Positions 9,201 to 25,442 are shown, numbered from the stretch's first letter. The stretch is DNA of 64,000 nt from an uncultured Sphingomonadaceae bacterium (GCA_947258815.1 CAMYJW010000032.1:47349-111348); one strand, 5' to 3'. A program made the numbers and translations. Notes: generated from the letters alone by a model not told the origin.

Positions 9201-9234
9201 AAGGCGCGTCGGGGAAACCCGGCGCGCCTTTTCT
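9201..9234 (+). terminator. Intrinsic terminator of the Ala/Glu-rich lipoprotein gene
   Basis: A GC-rich stem (AAGGCGCG..GGGG / CCC..CGCGCCTT) closes on an AAA loop and runs into TTTTCT, 27 nt after the stop codon. Confidence 0.8.
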
Positions 9235-9354
9235 AATGGGCAATGCGAAGGATTACCGCGTGCCGATGATCCGGGCCGGAAAACTGCTGCGCGCCCGCGC
9301 GGTGCGCTGAACGCCGCCCGTCCGTTACCGTCAGCTTGACCGGAAAATGTTCTT

Positions 9355-10374
9355 CTAGCGGCGCGAAGCTGTGCGCCGATACCCTGGCTTGCGGACGCTA
9401 TATCCATCGTAAATCGCGCGCGCGATCGACGCGATTCGGGCCTCACGGTTCAGCCGGCTGCCTTGCCCCGTCACATAAATCGCCACGGCCATCGCCCTGC
9501 CATCGGGCGTGTGGATGATCCCGACATCGCTGGACGTGTTATAAAGCGATCCGGTTTTGTGCGCGACGCGGGCATTTTCGGGCAGATTGGCCGGAATGCG
9601 GCGTTTCCCTGTCCGGCATCGTTCCATGGCATCAAGAATAACGTAGCGGCTGGTCGGGCTAAGCCAGCGGCCTTCGTGCAGGCCGGTCAACAGATCGATC
9701 ATTGCGAGCGGCGTTGCGCTGTCACGCCGATCAATCTCGACCGCCGGATTTACCGCGCCATCGTCGCGGACGAGTGTTGCGATGTCACGGTCAATGCGAA
9801 ACTCTCGAATGCCCGCGCGCCGCGCCCAGTCGTTGACCGCCTGCGGACCGCCAACGGCCGCGAGAAGGGCGTCAGTGGCCGAATTGCTGCTGCGGGTCAG
9901 CATCAGATCGATCAGCTCGCTTGCTGGCAGATATTTTCCCCGCCGGACCGGTGCCGCAACGGACGAAAAAGGTTCGGACCTGATCGGAATCAGCAGCGGC
10001 CATTCGCTCGTCAGCGTCCAGCGGCGCTTGTCCACACCTTCAAGATATGTCGCGGCAACCGCGATCTTGCTGGTGCTGGCCATCGGAAAAGGCTGATTGC
10101 CCAGAATATGAAGCTGCTGTCCGGTCGACAGATCGATGGCGGCGACACCGATCCGGCCCTTCGCGGCATTGGCCAGCAGTGCGATCCGCTCTTCAAGCGG
10201 CGAATCGTATGTGCGCGGTGCGCGGGCCTTTGTGCCCAGCGAACGGTCAAACGCGGATTCGAAATCGAAACGCTCATCGGCGTGGGCCCCTGCAAGCGGT
10301 GCGCCAAGCAAGGCCGCAAATGCGAACAGCCTGATGGTGTGCTTCAAAAAAAGTCCGATTTGTCCTGCCATCAC
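9355..10374 (-). CDS. Class A beta-lactamase-like serine hydrolase, exported
   Basis: A 339-aa precursor with an N-terminal signal peptide (about residues 11-30, ending AGAHA). The beta-lactamase fold motifs are present: S100-T-S-K103 (SxxK nucleophile motif), S162-S-N164 (SxN) and K273-T-G-S. The omega-loop region (about 190-205, FRIDRDIATLVRDDG) lacks the usual class A R-x-E-x-x-L-N, so the deacylating Glu166 equivalent is not evident. It may therefore be a weak beta-lactamase, a penicillin-binding hydrolase or a peptidoglycan-related enzyme. Periplasmic. Two adjacent ATGs at the start are both possible. Confidence 0.8.
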   Translation of the reverse strand: MMAGQIGLFLKHTIRLFAFAALLGAPLAGAHADERFDFESAFDRSLGTKARAPRTYDSPLEERIALLANAAKGRIGVAAIDLSTGQQLHILGNQPFPMASTSKIAVAATYLEGVDKRRWTLTSEWPLLIPIRSEPFSSVAAPVRRGKYLPASELIDLMLTRSSNSATDALLAAVGGPQAVNDWARRAGIREFRIDRDIATLVRDDGAVNPAVEIDRRDSATPLAMIDLLTGLHEGRWLSPTSRYVILDAMERCRTGKRRIPANLPENARVAHKTGSLYNTSSDVGIIHTPDGRAMAVAIYVTGQGSRLNREARIASIARAIYDGYSVRKPGYRRTASRR

Positions 10375-10539
10375 AGGGATTGTCCTAACGCTTTTATACT
10401 TAGTTTTTCCTTAACCGCCGTCAGGAGCAACCCCAATGTCGTGGCGACGAAACGACTCTGGCCTGCGGCGGCTGCCCGTTTCGCGCGCGATTGTAACAAG
10501 TGTTCCACGCAGGCAACCCCGTGCGGTGCGCAATGCAAA

Positions 10540-10567
10540 GGGCCGGAAGGATCGCTCCTCCCGGCCC
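10540..10567 (-). terminator. Intrinsic terminator after groEL
   Basis: On the minus strand GGGCCGG pairs with CCGGCCC across a 14-nt loop and is followed by TTTG, 33 nt beyond the groEL stop. The U tract is short. Confidence 0.65.
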
Positions 10568-10600
10568 GCAATGCATTGGTCTTGTGCGATAAGCGCGGTC

Positions 10601-12262
<1,662 letters not shown>

Positions 12263-12307
12263 CTATGTTCCTCTTGTATTATCAGTGTGTCAGGGAAATC
12301 TGCGATC

Positions 12308-12595
12308 TCAGCCGATGATGCCGAGAATATCGCTTTCCTTCATGATCAGCAGGTCTTCACCGCCAACCGAAACTTCGGTGCCCGACCATTTGCCGAACAG
12401 CACGCGATCGCCAGCCTTGACGTCAAGCGCGATACGATCGCCATCGTCGTCACGCAGGCCTTCGCCAACCGAAACGATTTCACCTTCGGCGGGCTTTTCC
12501 TGAGCACTGTCAGGAATGATAATGCCGCCAGCCGTCTTTTCCTCGGCTTCAACGCGGCGCACGAGAACGCGGTCGTGCAGCGGACGAAAACTCAT
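12308..12595 (-). CDS. groES: Co-chaperonin GroES (10 kDa)
   Basis: A 95-aa protein starting [20 protein letters not shown], with the mobile loop [16 protein letters not shown] that contacts GroEL and the conserved [11 protein letters not shown] and [13 protein letters not shown]. It caps the GroEL ring. First gene of the groESL operon, with a CIRCE element and a sigma-70-like promoter directly upstream. Confidence 0.98.
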   Translation of the reverse strand: MSFRPLHDRVLVRRVEAEEKTAGGIIIPDSAQEKPAEGEIVSVGEGLRDDDGDRIALDVKAGDRVLFGKWSGTEVSVGGEDLLIMKESDILGIIG

Positions 12596-12630
12596 AGGAT
12601 TTCTCCCTCATTATATGGACACAAAGTGAA

Positions 12631-12657
12631 TTGGCACTCTCTTGTTCAGAGTGCCAG
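12631..12657 (-). promoter_or_regulatory. CIRCE operator (HrcA binding site) of groESL
   Basis: TTGGCACTC - 9 nt - GAGTGCCAG is an inverted repeat with the exact CIRCE layout (consensus TTAGCACTC-N9-GAGTGCTAA). It is 36 nt upstream of the groES start and next to the predicted transcription start, so HrcA repression with heat induction is expected. hrcA itself is not in the window. Confidence 0.92.
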
Positions 12658-12665
12658 ACCGCGCG

Positions 12666-12694
12666 CATATGGGTCTGCGCCGATGGCCCGTCAA
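12666..12694 (-). promoter_or_regulatory. Predicted groESL promoter
   Basis: On the minus strand TTGACG (12694-12689), a 17-nt spacer and CATATG (12671-12666) give a plausible -35/-10 pair whose start point would fall at the edge of the CIRCE element, the usual arrangement for HrcA-controlled operons. Confidence 0.5.
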
Positions 12695-12815
12695 GCGGAC
12701 TCAGAGAAAAAATTCACTGGTCGGTGCGGGCGTACCGCAGCAGGACACTTTCAATCGCGCCCGTCCGCGTTATAGCGCATCACCATCGGAAAAACTGACG
12801 ACCGGGAAATCGATA

Positions 12816-13262
12816 ATGGCTTCGAAACTGAATGTTTGCGGCGCACTGGGCGCGCTCACCCTCCTCGCCGCCTGTTCTGGTGAGCCTGAAACTGACGCCG
12901 CCGCCGGACCGGCCGCTGAAACAGGCGAAGGCCCCGCACCGCAAGCAACTCCGGCCGCCGCGCCGGCAGCCAGCGCGCCCCCTGCGGCGTTTGCAACGTG
13001 CGTGTCCTGCCATTCGGTCGAGCCCGGCAAACACGGCATCGGGCCCAGCATGCACGGCGTCTTTGGAGAAAAGGCTGCCAGCGTCGAAGGCTTCAATTAC
13101 AGCCCCGCGCTGAAAAACGCCGGCCTCACGTGGGATCGCGCCACGCTTGACGAATGGCTGACCGCACCGGTCAAGATGGTGCCGGGCACGCGCATGGTGA
13201 TGAGCATTCCCAATCCCGAAGCGCGCGCGGCGATCATCGACTATCTCGAAACGCTGAAATAG
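12816..13262 (+). CDS. Membrane-anchored c-type cytochrome (lipoprotein)
   Basis: A 148-aa class I cytochrome c. A lipoprotein signal (MASKLNVCGALGALTLLAAC, lipobox LAAC) leads into an Ala/Pro-rich linker of about 40 residues. The heme domain follows, with CVSCHS as the covalent heme site, KHGIGPSMHGVFG and the region GTRMVMSIPNPEAR that supplies the distal methionine. The C-terminal helix is AIIDYLETLK. It would carry electrons on the periplasmic face while tethered to the membrane. Start at 12816 because the signal peptide begins there. Confidence 0.88.
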   Translation: MASKLNVCGALGALTLLAACSGEPETDAAAGPAAETGEGPAPQATPAAAPAASAPPAAFATCVSCHSVEPGKHGIGPSMHGVFGEKAASVEGFNYSPALKNAGLTWDRATLDEWLTAPVKMVPGTRMVMSIPNPEARAAIIDYLETLK

Positions 13263-13293
13263 GCCGCGCCCGCCATTTGGCGCGCCGAAACAG

Positions 13294-13335
13294 CAGCACG
13301 CAGCGCGCAGCGCGCAGCGCGCAGCGCGCAGCGCG
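13294..13335. repeat. 7-bp tandem repeat (CAGCGCG)n
   Basis: Five perfect back-to-back copies of CAGCGCG (13301-13335), preceded by one degenerate copy CAGCACG, lie between the cytochrome c stop and the shared terminator. It is non-coding and likely length-variable by slippage. Confidence 0.85.
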
Positions 13336-13356
13336 CAGTGTCGGCAAACAGAAAAA

Positions 13357-13384
13357 GGGCGGCCTCGCAAAAGGCCGCCCTTTC
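13357..13384. terminator. Bidirectional terminator between cytochrome c and rplL
   Basis: GGGCGGCCT-cgcaa(a)-AGGCCGCCC is flanked by AAAAA on the left and TTT on the right, so it can end transcription of the plus-strand cytochrome gene and the minus-strand rplJL operon. Confidence 0.85.
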
Positions 13385-13416
13385 CTGTTTCGTGCAGCGG
13401 GTTGCCCCGCAACCGA

Positions 13417-13797
13417 TTACTTCAGCTCGACGGTGCCGCCGGCTTCTTCGATCTTCTTCTTGATCTCTTCGGCTTCCGCCTTGTTCACGCCTTCCTTGAC
13501 AGGCTTGGGCGCGCCTTCGACGAGACCCTTGGCATCTGCAAGGCCCAGGCCAGTGATGGCGCGGACTTCTTTGATGACCTGAATCTTCTTGCCGCCATCG
13601 CCGGTGAGGATGACGTCGAATTCGTCTTTTTCCTCAGCAGCGGCGCCAGCATCGCCACCACCGGCAGCAGGGCCGGCCACGGCAACAGCAGCAGCGGCGG
13701 AAACGCCCCATGCTTCTTCAAGTGCCTTGGCAAGGTCAGCCGCCTCAAGGACGGTCAGGGTTGAGAGTTCTTCAACAAGTTTGGCGATATCTGCCAT
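13417..13797 (-). CDS. rplL: 50S ribosomal protein L7/L12
   Basis: A 126-aa stalk protein: [20 protein letters not shown] (dimerisation domain), an Ala/Gly-rich hinge (about 35-55) and the C-terminal factor-binding domain [20 protein letters not shown]...[19 protein letters not shown]. It recruits translational GTPases. It follows rplJ by 63 nt in the same direction. Confidence 0.98.
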   Translation of the reverse strand: MADIAKLVEELSTLTVLEAADLAKALEEAWGVSAAAAVAVAGPAAGGGDAGAAAEEKDEFDVILTGDGGKKIQVIKEVRAITGLGLADAKGLVEGAPKPVKEGVNKAEAEEIKKKIEEAGGTVELK

Positions 13798-13860
13798 GGT
13801 AATTCACTCCTGATAGTGTGGCGCCCGAAATTGGTCCGGGCGAAATCGTCTGGAAACGTC

Positions 13861-14376
13861 TTAAGCGGCTTCTTTCGCGGCATAAGCGCCAACAACGCGA
13901 GCCAGCTTCGTCGCGGGTGCGGTCGAAAGCTGTGCGATCTTGGTCGCCGGTGCCTGAACAAGGCCAACCAGCTTTGCGCGCAGTTCGTCGAGCGACGGCA
14001 TCGAGGCAAGCGCCCTGACACCAGCTTCGTCGAGCACCTGCGTACCCATCGAGCCACCGACGATTTCGAGCTTGTCATTCGACTTGGCGAAATCAACGGC
14101 AACTTTGGCCGCGGCCACCGGATCGACAGACGTCGCCAGTGCCGTTGGACCTGTGAGCATATCGCCGATACCCGAATAGTCGGTTTCGGCAATCGCGCGC
14201 TTGGCAAGACGGTTCTTCGCAACTTTGTAGGCTGCTCCGGCTTCACGCATCTTCACGCGCAGTTCGGTGGACTGATCCACTGTCATGCCAAGGTTGCGGG
14301 TGATGACCACCACGCCAACCTCATTGAAGGTTGCGTTGAGCTGGGCGACAGCATCGGCTTTTTGCGAACGATCCAT
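13861..14376 (-). CDS. rplJ: 50S ribosomal protein L10
   Basis: A 171-aa protein starting [20 protein letters not shown], with the rRNA-binding core [20 protein letters not shown] and a C-terminal helix for L7/L12 dimers. It anchors the stalk to 23S rRNA. The usual neighbours rplK-rplA are not upstream here and rpoB is transcribed in the opposite direction, so the classical rplKAJL-rpoBC cluster is broken. Confidence 0.97.
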   Translation of the reverse strand: MDRSQKADAVAQLNATFNEVGVVVITRNLGMTVDQSTELRVKMREAGAAYKVAKNRLAKRAIAETDYSGIGDMLTGPTALATSVDPVAAAKVAVDFAKSNDKLEIVGGSMGTQVLDEAGVRALASMPSLDELRAKLVGLVQAPATKIAQLSTAPATKLARVVGAYAAKEAA

Positions 14377-14530
14377 GCCTTACTCCTTCACATATGATCG
14401 CCCCGGACAAACCCCGATAAGGGAGCGGCCCCGGACGACCGGCTACGGTGTTTACCCCCACAAACGCAGAGGCCCACGCCGCCGAAACGGCGCGGATACG
14501 GTCCGCCGATGGGGAAGGAGGCGCGCCTTG
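14377..14530 (-). promoter_or_regulatory. Possible L10 leader (rplJ autoregulatory mRNA structure)
   Basis: The 150 nt upstream of rplJ are GC-rich and contain several short inverted segments (for example CGCGCCGTTTCGGCGGCG near 14478-14496 on the minus strand), ending in the rplJ ribosome-binding site GAAGGAGTAAGGC. Proteobacterial rplJ mRNAs usually carry an L10-binding leader, so a leader is expected, but I cannot fold it confidently into the known L10-leader model. Confidence 0.3.
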
Positions 14531-14735
14531 CGACGCAAGAAAGGCACCGCGCCGCAATGGGAGCGAAAACCTGAAATTCTCTTTTCCCCGTCTAGGCCGG
14601 AAATTAAGGAGACCCGATTGCCTCCACCGACTGTCTCGGACGGATGACCGGCGGCAAACCGCCAGTCGGCGCGCGCATTGGCCAATGCAGGCCGGAAAGT
14701 CAAGCGAACTTGCGGCCAGCCCCCCTCACAACGAA

Positions 14736-14764
14736 TTGACAGCCGCGCGGTGCGCATCTATATC
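14736..14764 (+). promoter_or_regulatory. Predicted rpoBC promoter
   Basis: TTGACA (14736-14741), a 17-nt spacer and TATATC (14759-14764) give a good sigma-70-type promoter about 240 nt before rpoB. It fits rpoBC being a separate divergent transcription unit here. No gene is seen in the remainder of the roughly 620-bp rplJ-rpoB gap. Confidence 0.5.
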
Positions 14765-15000
14765 CAACACCGCTCGTCGCTTCGAGCAAGGTTTGTCCAT
14801 GCGCGGGGGCAGGCCCGGGAAGGAAGCAGACGAGTTTTCATCTGACGCAAGGCTGCTGGCCATTCGGTTTCCCGGTTGGGAAGACGCGTGGGTCTGGCGG
14901 CCTTTTTTGCGTGAGATGGCTCCTTTTCGTGCGGCGAGATTTTCCAGGCCGGTCCGGCTATTCGGGCGCGGCGGCATAGCAAAGAGGCAAGATCCCTTCC

Positions 15001-18000
15001 ATGGCGACAAAGTCCAAGAACGACATCCGTCCTTCAGCCAAGAAGCGCATCCGCAAGATTTTCGGCGACATTCACGAAGTCGTCTCGATGCCCAACCTCA
15101 TCGAAGTCCAGCGGGAAAGCTATGAGCAGTTCCTGCGCTCCAACCCCGAAACAGGCTATGTTTCCGGGCTGGAAAAAACCTTGCGTTCGGTATTTCCGAT
15201 TCGCGATTTCGCCGGCACCGCCGAGCTGGATTTCGTTCATTACGAACTGGAAGACCCCAAATACGACACCACAGAGTGCCGGCAGCGCGGGATCACATAT
15301 GCCGCGCCGATGAAAGTCACGCTGCGGCTGATCGTGTTCGAAGTCGATGCCGAAACCGAAACCCGCTCCGTCCTCGATATCAAGGAGCAGGACGTTTACA
15401 TGGGCGATATGCCGCTCATGACCGAGAACGGCACGTTCGTCATCAACGGCACCGAGCGTGTTATCGTTTCGCAGATGCACCGCTCGCCCGGCGTGCTGTT
15501 CGATCACGATCGCGGCAAGACGCACTCTTCGGGCAAGTTCCTGTTCGCCGCGCGGGTCATTCCCTATCGCGGTTCGTGGCTGGACTTTGAATTTGACGCC
15601 AAGGACATCGTCAACGTTCGGATTGATCGCAAGCGCAAGCTGCCGGTCACCGCGCTGCTTTATGCGCTGGGCCTCGATTCCGAAGCGATCCTCGATCACT
15701 TCTACGATACGATCATCTGGAAGCGCGGCAGCGGCAAAGCTGTTGAAGGCGGCGGCTGGCTGCGGCCTTTCAACCCCGAACAGTGGCGCGGCACCAAGCC
15801 GGCATTCGATATTATCGATGCCAAGTCCGGTGAAGTGGTGTTCGCTGCCGGTCAGAAAATCAGCCCCCGCGCGGCCACCAAGGCTGCCAACGACGGCCTC
15901 GACGAACTGCTGATCCCGACCGAGGAAGTGTTCGGCTGGTTTGCGGCCAAGGATCTGATCGACGAAAAAACCGGCCGCATCTATATTGAAGCGGGCGACG
16001 AAGTGAGCGCGGAAAACCTGGAAGTGCTGGATGCCGCCGGGATCGACCAGATCGAACTGCTCGATATTGACGACGTTAACGTCGGCCCGTGGATCCGCAA
16101 CACGATGAAAGTGGACAAGGCCGAAAATCGCGACATGGGCCTTGAATCGATTTACAAGGTCATGCGCCCTGGCGAACCGCCGACGAAGGAAACCGCCGAG
16201 GCGCTGTTCGAGGGACTGTTCTTCGATGGCGAACGGTATGATCTTTCCGCCGTCGGCCGCGTCAAGCTGAACATGCGCCTCGATCTCGACGCCGAAGACA
16301 CCGTCACAACCTTGCGCACCGAGGACATTCTTGCGGTGGTCAAGGAACTGGTCGATCTCAAGGACGGCAAGGGCGAAATCGACGATATCGACAATCTCGG
16401 CAATCGCCGCGTCCGGTCCGTGGGTGAGCTTCTGGAAAACCAGTATCGCGTTGGCCTGCTGCGCATGGAACGCGCGGTCAAGGAACGCATGTCGAGCGTG
16501 GATGTTTCCACGGTGATGCCCAACGATCTGATCAACGCCAAGCCGGCTGTCGCCGCGGTACGTGAATTCTTCGGATCGTCGCAGCTTTCGCAGTTCATGG
16601 ATCAGACCAATCCGCTGTCTGAAGTCACCCACAAGCGCCGCGTTTCGGCGCTTGGTCCGGGCGGCCTTACGCGTGAGCGCGCGGGCTTCGAAGTGCGCGA
16701 CGTTCACCCCACGCACTATGGCCGCATCTGCCCGATTGAAACGCCTGAAGGCCCGAACATCGGCCTGATCAACTCGCTTTCGACATTCGCGCGGGTCAAC
16801 AAGTATGGCTTCATCGAAACGCCATACCGCAAGGTTGATGACGGCAAGGTCACCAAGGACGTGATCTATCTTTCAGCGATGGAAGAACAGAAGCACACCG
16901 TCGCGCAGGCATCCGCCGATCTCGACAAGGATGGCGGCTTCGTGGAGGATCTGGTTTCAACCCGCGAAGCTGGCGAATTCGTTCTCGCGCCAAGCGAAAA
17001 CGTGACGCTGATGGACGTCAGCCCCAAGCAGCTCGTTTCGGTTGCCGCATCGCTTATTCCGTTCCTGGAAAACGATGACGCGAACCGCGCCCTGATGGGA
17101 TCGAACATGCAACGCCAGGCAGTGCCGCTCGTCCGCGCTGAAGCCCCGTTCGTGGGCACCGGCATGGAAGAAACCGTCGCGCGCGATTCGGGCGCTGCCA
17201 TTGCCGCGCAACGTGGCGGTATCATCGATCAGGTCGATTCGACCCGCATCGTGATCCGCGCATCCGGCGATGTCGAAGCCGGCCAGTCGGGCGTTGATAT
17301 CTACACGCTGCAAAAGTTCCAGCGCTCCAACCAGAACACCTGCATCAACCAGCGCCCGCTGGTGAAAGTGGGCGATCGGGTGGCGGCAGGCGATATCATC
17401 GCCGATGGCCCGTCCACCGATCTGGGCGAGCTGGCGCTGGGCCGCAACAGCCTTGTCGCGTTCATGCCGTGGAATGGCTACAACTATGAAGATTCGATCC
17501 TGATTTCCGAACGGATCGTGAAAGACGACGTGTTCACCTCGATCCACATCGAGGAATTCGAGGTGATGGCGCGCGACACCAAGCTTGGCCCGGAAGACAT
17601 CACGCGCGACATCCCCAACGTGGGCGAAGAAGCGCTGCGCAACCTGGATGAGGCGGGAATCGTCTATATCGGCGCCGAAGTGCATCCGGGCGACATTCTG
17701 GTCGGCAAGATCACGCCCAAGGGCGAAAGCCCGATGACGCCGGAAGAAAAACTGCTGCGCGCGATCTTCGGCGAAAAGGCAAGCGATGTGCGCGACACCT
17801 CGCTGCGCCTGCCTCCGGGCGTTGCCGGCACGATCGTCGAAGTGCGGGTGTTCAACCGCCACGGCATCGAAGTGGATGACCGCACGCGCGCCATCCAGAA
17901 TGAGGAAATCGAACGCCTCGCCAAGGACCGCGAAGACGAACGCGCCATCCTTAACCGCGCGACCTATAACCGTCTGAAGGAAATGCTGATCGGCCAGGTT

Positions 18001-19185
18001 GCCGCGGCAGTGCCCAAAGGCGTCAAGAAAGGTGAGAAGATCACCGATGAACTGCTGGCCGAAGTCGAGAAGCACGAGTGGTGGAAATTCGCCGTTGCCG
18101 ACGACAAGGCGCAGAGCCAGCTTGAAGCGGTGAAGGAACAGTACGACGAAACCGTCAAGGCGATTCAGGACAAGTTCGAGGATCGCAAGGAAAAGCTGGA
18201 GCGCGGCGACGAGCTGGCGCCCGGCGTGCTCAAGATGGTCAAGGTGTTCGTCGCGGTGAAGCGCAAGCTGCAACCAGGCGACAAGATGGCCGGCCGCCAC
18301 GGCAACAAGGGTGTTATCAGCCGCATTCTTCCGGTTGAAGACATGCCGTTCCTTGAAGACGGAACCCCGGTCGATGTCGTGCTGAACCCGCTGGGCGTGC
18401 CATCGCGCATGAATGTGGGACAGATCTTCGAAACCCATCTCGGCTGGGCCGCGCGCGGCCTTGGCATGCAGATCAAGGATGCGCTGGAAGACTGGCATCG
18501 CAACAATCCCGATCCGCAGGCGGCAGCCCCGCCCGAAGCGGTGAAGGAACGGCTGAAATACGTCTATGGCGAACGCTATCACGACGATATCGACGCGCGC
18601 GATACCGGCTCGATCATCGAACTGGCCGGCAACCTGACCACGGGCGTTCCGATGGGTACCCCGGTGTTCGACGGCGCGCGCGAATCCGATGTGACCGACA
18701 TGCTTGAGCTTGCCGGGCTTCATTCATCGGGCCAGTCGACCCTGTTCGACGGCCGCACAGGCGATGCGTTTGACCGCAAGGTGACCGTGGGCATCATCTA
18801 TATGCTCAAGCTGCACCATCTGGTCGATGACAAGATCCACGCCCGCTCGATCGGCCCCTACTCGCTTGTCACCCAGCAGCCGCTGGGCGGTAAGGCGCAG
18901 TTCGGCGGCCAGCGCTTCGGTGAAATGGAAGTCTGGGCGCTGCAGGCCTACGGCGCGGCTTATACGTTGCAGGAAATGCTGACGGTGAAATCCGATGACG
19001 TGATCGGACGCACCAAGGTTTACGAAGCGATCGTCAAGGGTGACGACACTTTCGAAGCCGGCATTCCCGAAAGCTTCAACGTGCTGGTCAAGGAAATGCG
19101 CTCGCTGGGTCTCAATGTCGAACTGTCATCGTTTGGTGACGGAGAGGACGAGGACGGCGACGATATGGCCGAGGCTGCGGAATAG
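15001..19185 (+). CDS. rpoB: DNA-directed RNA polymerase subunit beta
   Basis: A 1394-aa catalytic subunit. It has the rifampicin-region [20 protein letters not shown] near residues 521-540, [20 protein letters not shown], the active-site loop [15 protein letters not shown], and C-terminal [20 protein letters not shown], plus a short acidic tail. It forms the core enzyme with rpoC, transcribed 79 bp downstream in the same direction. In many bacteria it follows rplJL co-directionally; here rplJL diverges from it. Confidence 0.99.
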   Translation: MATKSKNDIRPSAKKRIRKIFGDIHEVVSMPNLIEVQRESYEQFLRSNPETGYVSGLEKTLRSVFPIRDFAGTAELDFVHYELEDPKYDTTECRQRGITYAAPMKVTLRLIVFEVDAETETRSVLDIKEQDVYMGDMPLMTENGTFVINGTERVIVSQMHRSPGVLFDHDRGKTHSSGKFLFAARVIPYRGSWLDFEFDAKDIVNVRIDRKRKLPVTALLYALGLDSEAILDHFYDTIIWKRGSGKAVEGGGWLRPFNPEQWRGTKPAFDIIDAKSGEVVFAAGQKISPRAATKAANDGLDELLIPTEEVFGWFAAKDLIDEKTGRIYIEAGDEVSAENLEVLDAAGIDQIELLDIDDVNVGPWIRNTMKVDKAENRDMGLESIYKVMRPGEPPTKETAEALFEGLFFDGERYDLSAVGRVKLNMRLDLDAEDTVTTLRTEDILAVVKELVDLKDGKGEIDDIDNLGNRRVRSVGELLENQYRVGLLRMERAVKERMSSVDVSTVMPNDLINAKPAVAAVREFFGSSQLSQFMDQTNPLSEVTHKRRVSALGPGGLTRERAGFEVRDVHPTHYGRICPIETPEGPNIGLINSLSTFARVNKYGFIETPYRKVDDGKVTKDVIYLSAMEEQKHTVAQASADLDKDGGFVEDLVSTREAGEFVLAPSENVTLMDVSPKQLVSVAASLIPFLENDDANRALMGSNMQRQAVPLVRAEAPFVGTGMEETVARDSGAAIAAQRGGIIDQVDSTRIVIRASGDVEAGQSGVDIYTLQKFQRSNQNTCINQRPLVKVGDRVAAGDIIADGPSTDLGELALGRNSLVAFMPWNGYNYEDSILISERIVKDDVFTSIHIEEFEVMARDTKLGPEDITRDIPNVGEEALRNLDEAGIVYIGAEVHPGDILVGKITPKGESPMTPEEKLLRAIFGEKASDVRDTSLRLPPGVAGTIVEVRVFNRHGIEVDDRTRAIQNEEIERLAKDREDERAILNRATYNRLKEMLIGQVAAAVPKGVKKGEKITDELLAEVEKHEWWKFAVADDKAQSQLEAVKEQYDETVKAIQDKFEDRKEKLERGDELAPGVLKMVKVFVAVKRKLQPGDKMAGRHGNKGVISRILPVEDMPFLEDGTPVDVVLNPLGVPSRMNVGQIFETHLGWAARGLGMQIKDALEDWHRNNPDPQAAAPPEAVKERLKYVYGERYHDDIDARDTGSIIELAGNLTTGVPMGTPVFDGARESDVTDMLELAGLHSSGQSTLFDGRTGDAFDRKVTVGIIYMLKLHHLVDDKIHARSIGPYSLVTQQPLGGKAQFGGQRFGEMEVWALQAYGAAYTLQEMLTVKSDDVIGRTKVYEAIVKGDDTFEAGIPESFNVLVKEMRSLGLNVELSSFGDGEDEDGDDMAEAAE

Positions 19186-19264
19186 CAGAGCCGGGGCGGT
19201 CCCGCGCCGCCCCTGCCGCTGCTTTTCGCCTTAGAATTTTCACCCTTCCGAAGGGACCGAACAC

Positions 19265-23596
<4,332 letters not shown>

Positions 23597-23626
23597 TCCA
23601 AACACGGTTTCGGTTTGAAACATCAG

Positions 23627-23657
23627 GCCCCGCTGGAGCGATCCGGCGGGGCTTTTT
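23627..23657 (+). terminator. Intrinsic terminator of the rpoBC operon
   Basis: GCCCCGC-tggagcgatccg-GCGGGGC followed by TTTTT, 30 nt after the rpoC stop. Confidence 0.9.
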
Positions 23658-23702
23658 GTCGGGCTTGCGCGCGGTACGGTCCGCGGGTTAGCGTAAAGGG
23701 TG

Positions 23703-24236
23703 ATGAGACAGACTGGCCACCTTGCCCTGATTGCTCTGCTTCCGGCAGTCCTTGCCGGTTGCGCGGGATCATCGCAGACAGAAGCGCCGCCGGTTGCCAC
23801 ACCGCCACCGCCTGTCAGCGCGCCGCCCGCACCATCGTGGCCCGGCGAGAAAACCACGGTGCTAAGCGAAACCGACGCGCAGCGGTTACTGCACAATTAC
23901 GGCATCACCCTGCAATGGATTGACTGGGACGCGCGCGGAACGGCGGTTGTGGCTAAGCGCGAGGGGCTCTGGCACTTGCGCGGCGCACAAGCGGCGGCGA
24001 GCGGACCGGGCCGGCTGTTTCTGGACGGCGCGATCCTGGAGATTGGCGAAGGTTATTTCACCTTCCGCGGCACGATCCGTATCGCCGATACGCCGGATCG
24101 CGGCCGCCACTGCGAACAGGACAAGACCTGGCATTTCGCAGTTACGCAGAACCGGCCCTATTATCGCCTGCGCGAATTTGAATGGTGCGACGGCCTGACC
24201 GATTATGTGGACCTCTATTTCCAACCGGCTGGTTAG
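23703..24236 (+). CDS. Hypothetical lipoprotein
   Basis: A 177-aa precursor. MRQTGHLALIALLPAVLAGC is a lipoprotein signal (lipobox LAGC), followed by a Pro-rich linker and a compact domain with repeated aromatic residues (GITLQWIDWDARG; FEWCDGLTDYVDLYF) and two cysteines. The body resembles small calycin-like or copper-resistance-type envelope domains only loosely; no family is assigned. An adjacent GTG one codon upstream is an alternative start. Confidence 0.7.
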   Translation: MRQTGHLALIALLPAVLAGCAGSSQTEAPPVATPPPPVSAPPAPSWPGEKTTVLSETDAQRLLHNYGITLQWIDWDARGTAVVAKREGLWHLRGAQAAASGPGRLFLDGAILEIGEGYFTFRGTIRIADTPDRGRHCEQDKTWHFAVTQNRPYYRLREFEWCDGLTDYVDLYFQPAG

Positions 24237-24310
24237 CGCGATTTCGGATCGGCTGGGATCGGAAATCGCACTCATCGCGTGCCGGGCAACCCAGCAACAA
24301 CCTCATGGCA

Positions 24311-24841
24311 TTATCCGCCCAGCCGCATCTCGTCGCCGCTGATCTCGACATTGCTGACTTGCGAGAGGAACGACTGACCAAGAAGCGAGACATCCAGACC
24401 ATCGGGTATGATCGCGCCATGCACATCGCGCGCTTCAATGCCGCCCACTTCCATGCTGGCGATTGTCACGGTCACACCGTGAACCGTCCCGCTTGCTCCG
24501 CGCCCGATCGGCCGCAGGCTGGCTTCATCCCATTCCAATCCCATCGCCTGTGCATCTCGTCCGGTCAGTGCGACCATGCTGGCGCCAGTATCGACAAGGA
24601 AGCGATACCGCGACCCTTCGACATATGCATCGGCGTAAAAATGGCCGTCTGACTCGCGATTGAGAACCGTTTCTCCCGCCAGCCATGCGGCTTTGTTTTG
24701 CGCTGAATCGGTTGGCTCACTGGCGACCGATTCGCTGTCGTGGGCCGCATTGGGTTCATCCGACGCGACAGTCAGGCCCGGAGCTAGCCAGCCCGCGAGA
24801 AGCGCGCAAACGAAAAGCGGGAGTAGTTGAACCGGCTTCAT
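24311..24841 (-). CDS. Retropepsin-like aspartic protease (TIGR02281 type), exported
   Basis: A 176-aa protein with an N-terminal hydrophobic signal or anchor (VCALLAGWLAPGLTV). The single aspartic-protease half-domain contains the catalytic FLVDTGASMVAL (DTGA) and the downstream SLLGQSFLSQVSNVEI typical of clan AA proteases in alphaproteobacteria. It probably works as a dimer in the periplasm. Substrate unknown. Confidence 0.82.
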   Translation of the reverse strand: MKPVQLLPLFVCALLAGWLAPGLTVASDEPNAAHDSESVASEPTDSAQNKAAWLAGETVLNRESDGHFYADAYVEGSRYRFLVDTGASMVALTGRDAQAMGLEWDEASLRPIGRGASGTVHGVTVTIASMEVGGIEARDVHGAIIPDGLDVSLLGQSFLSQVSNVEISGDEMRLGG

Positions 24842-24852
24842 AGGCCGGCAAC

Positions 24853-25371
24853 CTAGCGCCGAAGCTTTAACTGCAGGTAAAGCTTACCCTCTGATTGCCG
24901 CGCACGATCAGGCCAGCAGCGTTCCCGGATGGGCATCGGCTGTTGTTTCTGCGCGTTGATCAGGCTGAGGATGCAGCGCACGATCACCAGCACGGCGACG
25001 GCCACGATCAGCAGGAAGCCCACCAGCAGCAGCATCAGGACGACGCTGATCACACCTCCGATCAGGCCGATCCAGAAGGTGTTGATCAGATACTGATAGT
25101 GCGAGGACTGCCATTCGGGATGATCCTCCCCGCGCCAGACATAGGCGAGGACCACGCCGATGATCGCGGTGATGCCTAGTATGGCAGAAGACAGATAGAG
25201 CAGGCTGATGATCGTCGGGTTGTTGAAATCAAAACTGTTGCCTGTCGGCTGCGATTGCGGCGGCGGCGTGGAACCGGCGCCGCGCTCGCTTGCGGATTGC
25301 GTGGGCTGTTTACCGGCTTTGGGTTCGGGAACACCGTCCAGTCTGCCGCGTTCTTCACCTTCGATGCTCAT
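24853..25371 (-). CDS. DUF4870-like membrane protein
   Basis: A 172-aa protein. A hydrophilic Pro/Gln-rich N-terminal 45 residues precede three hydrophobic segments: IISLLYLSSAILGITAIIGV, then FWIGLIGGVISVVLMLLLVG running into LLIVAVAVLVIVRCILSL. The SHYQYLINTFW and RCILSL..AQ elements resemble sphingomonad DUF4870 proteins. Start at 25371 (MSIEGEERGRLDGV) with AAAGGCGAGCA upstream. Function unknown. Confidence 0.7.
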   Translation of the reverse strand: MSIEGEERGRLDGVPEPKAGKQPTQSASERGAGSTPPPQSQPTGNSFDFNNPTIISLLYLSSAILGITAIIGVVLAYVWRGEDHPEWQSSHYQYLINTFWIGLIGGVISVVLMLLLVGFLLIVAVAVLVIVRCILSLINAQKQQPMPIRERCWPDRARQSEGKLYLQLKLRR

Positions 25372-25442
25372 TGCTCGCCTTTCGTGCGTGAACCCGCAGG
25401 ATACTATGAGGGCGACGGTTTCGTCCAGTCCGCTGCCGCGTT

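Noticed and set aside
13294..13335. CRISPR array
   Set aside because: 7-bp units without spacers; a simple tandem repeat. No CRISPR array is seen in the window.
14675..14703. rplJ promoter (TTGACT with a weak -10)
   Set aside because: The -10 candidate CAATGC is too far from consensus to report as a feature.
16957..18723. 588-codon frame opposite rpoB, and similar ones opposite rpoC and groEL
   Set aside because: Antisense to highly conserved genes; composition typical of shadow frames.
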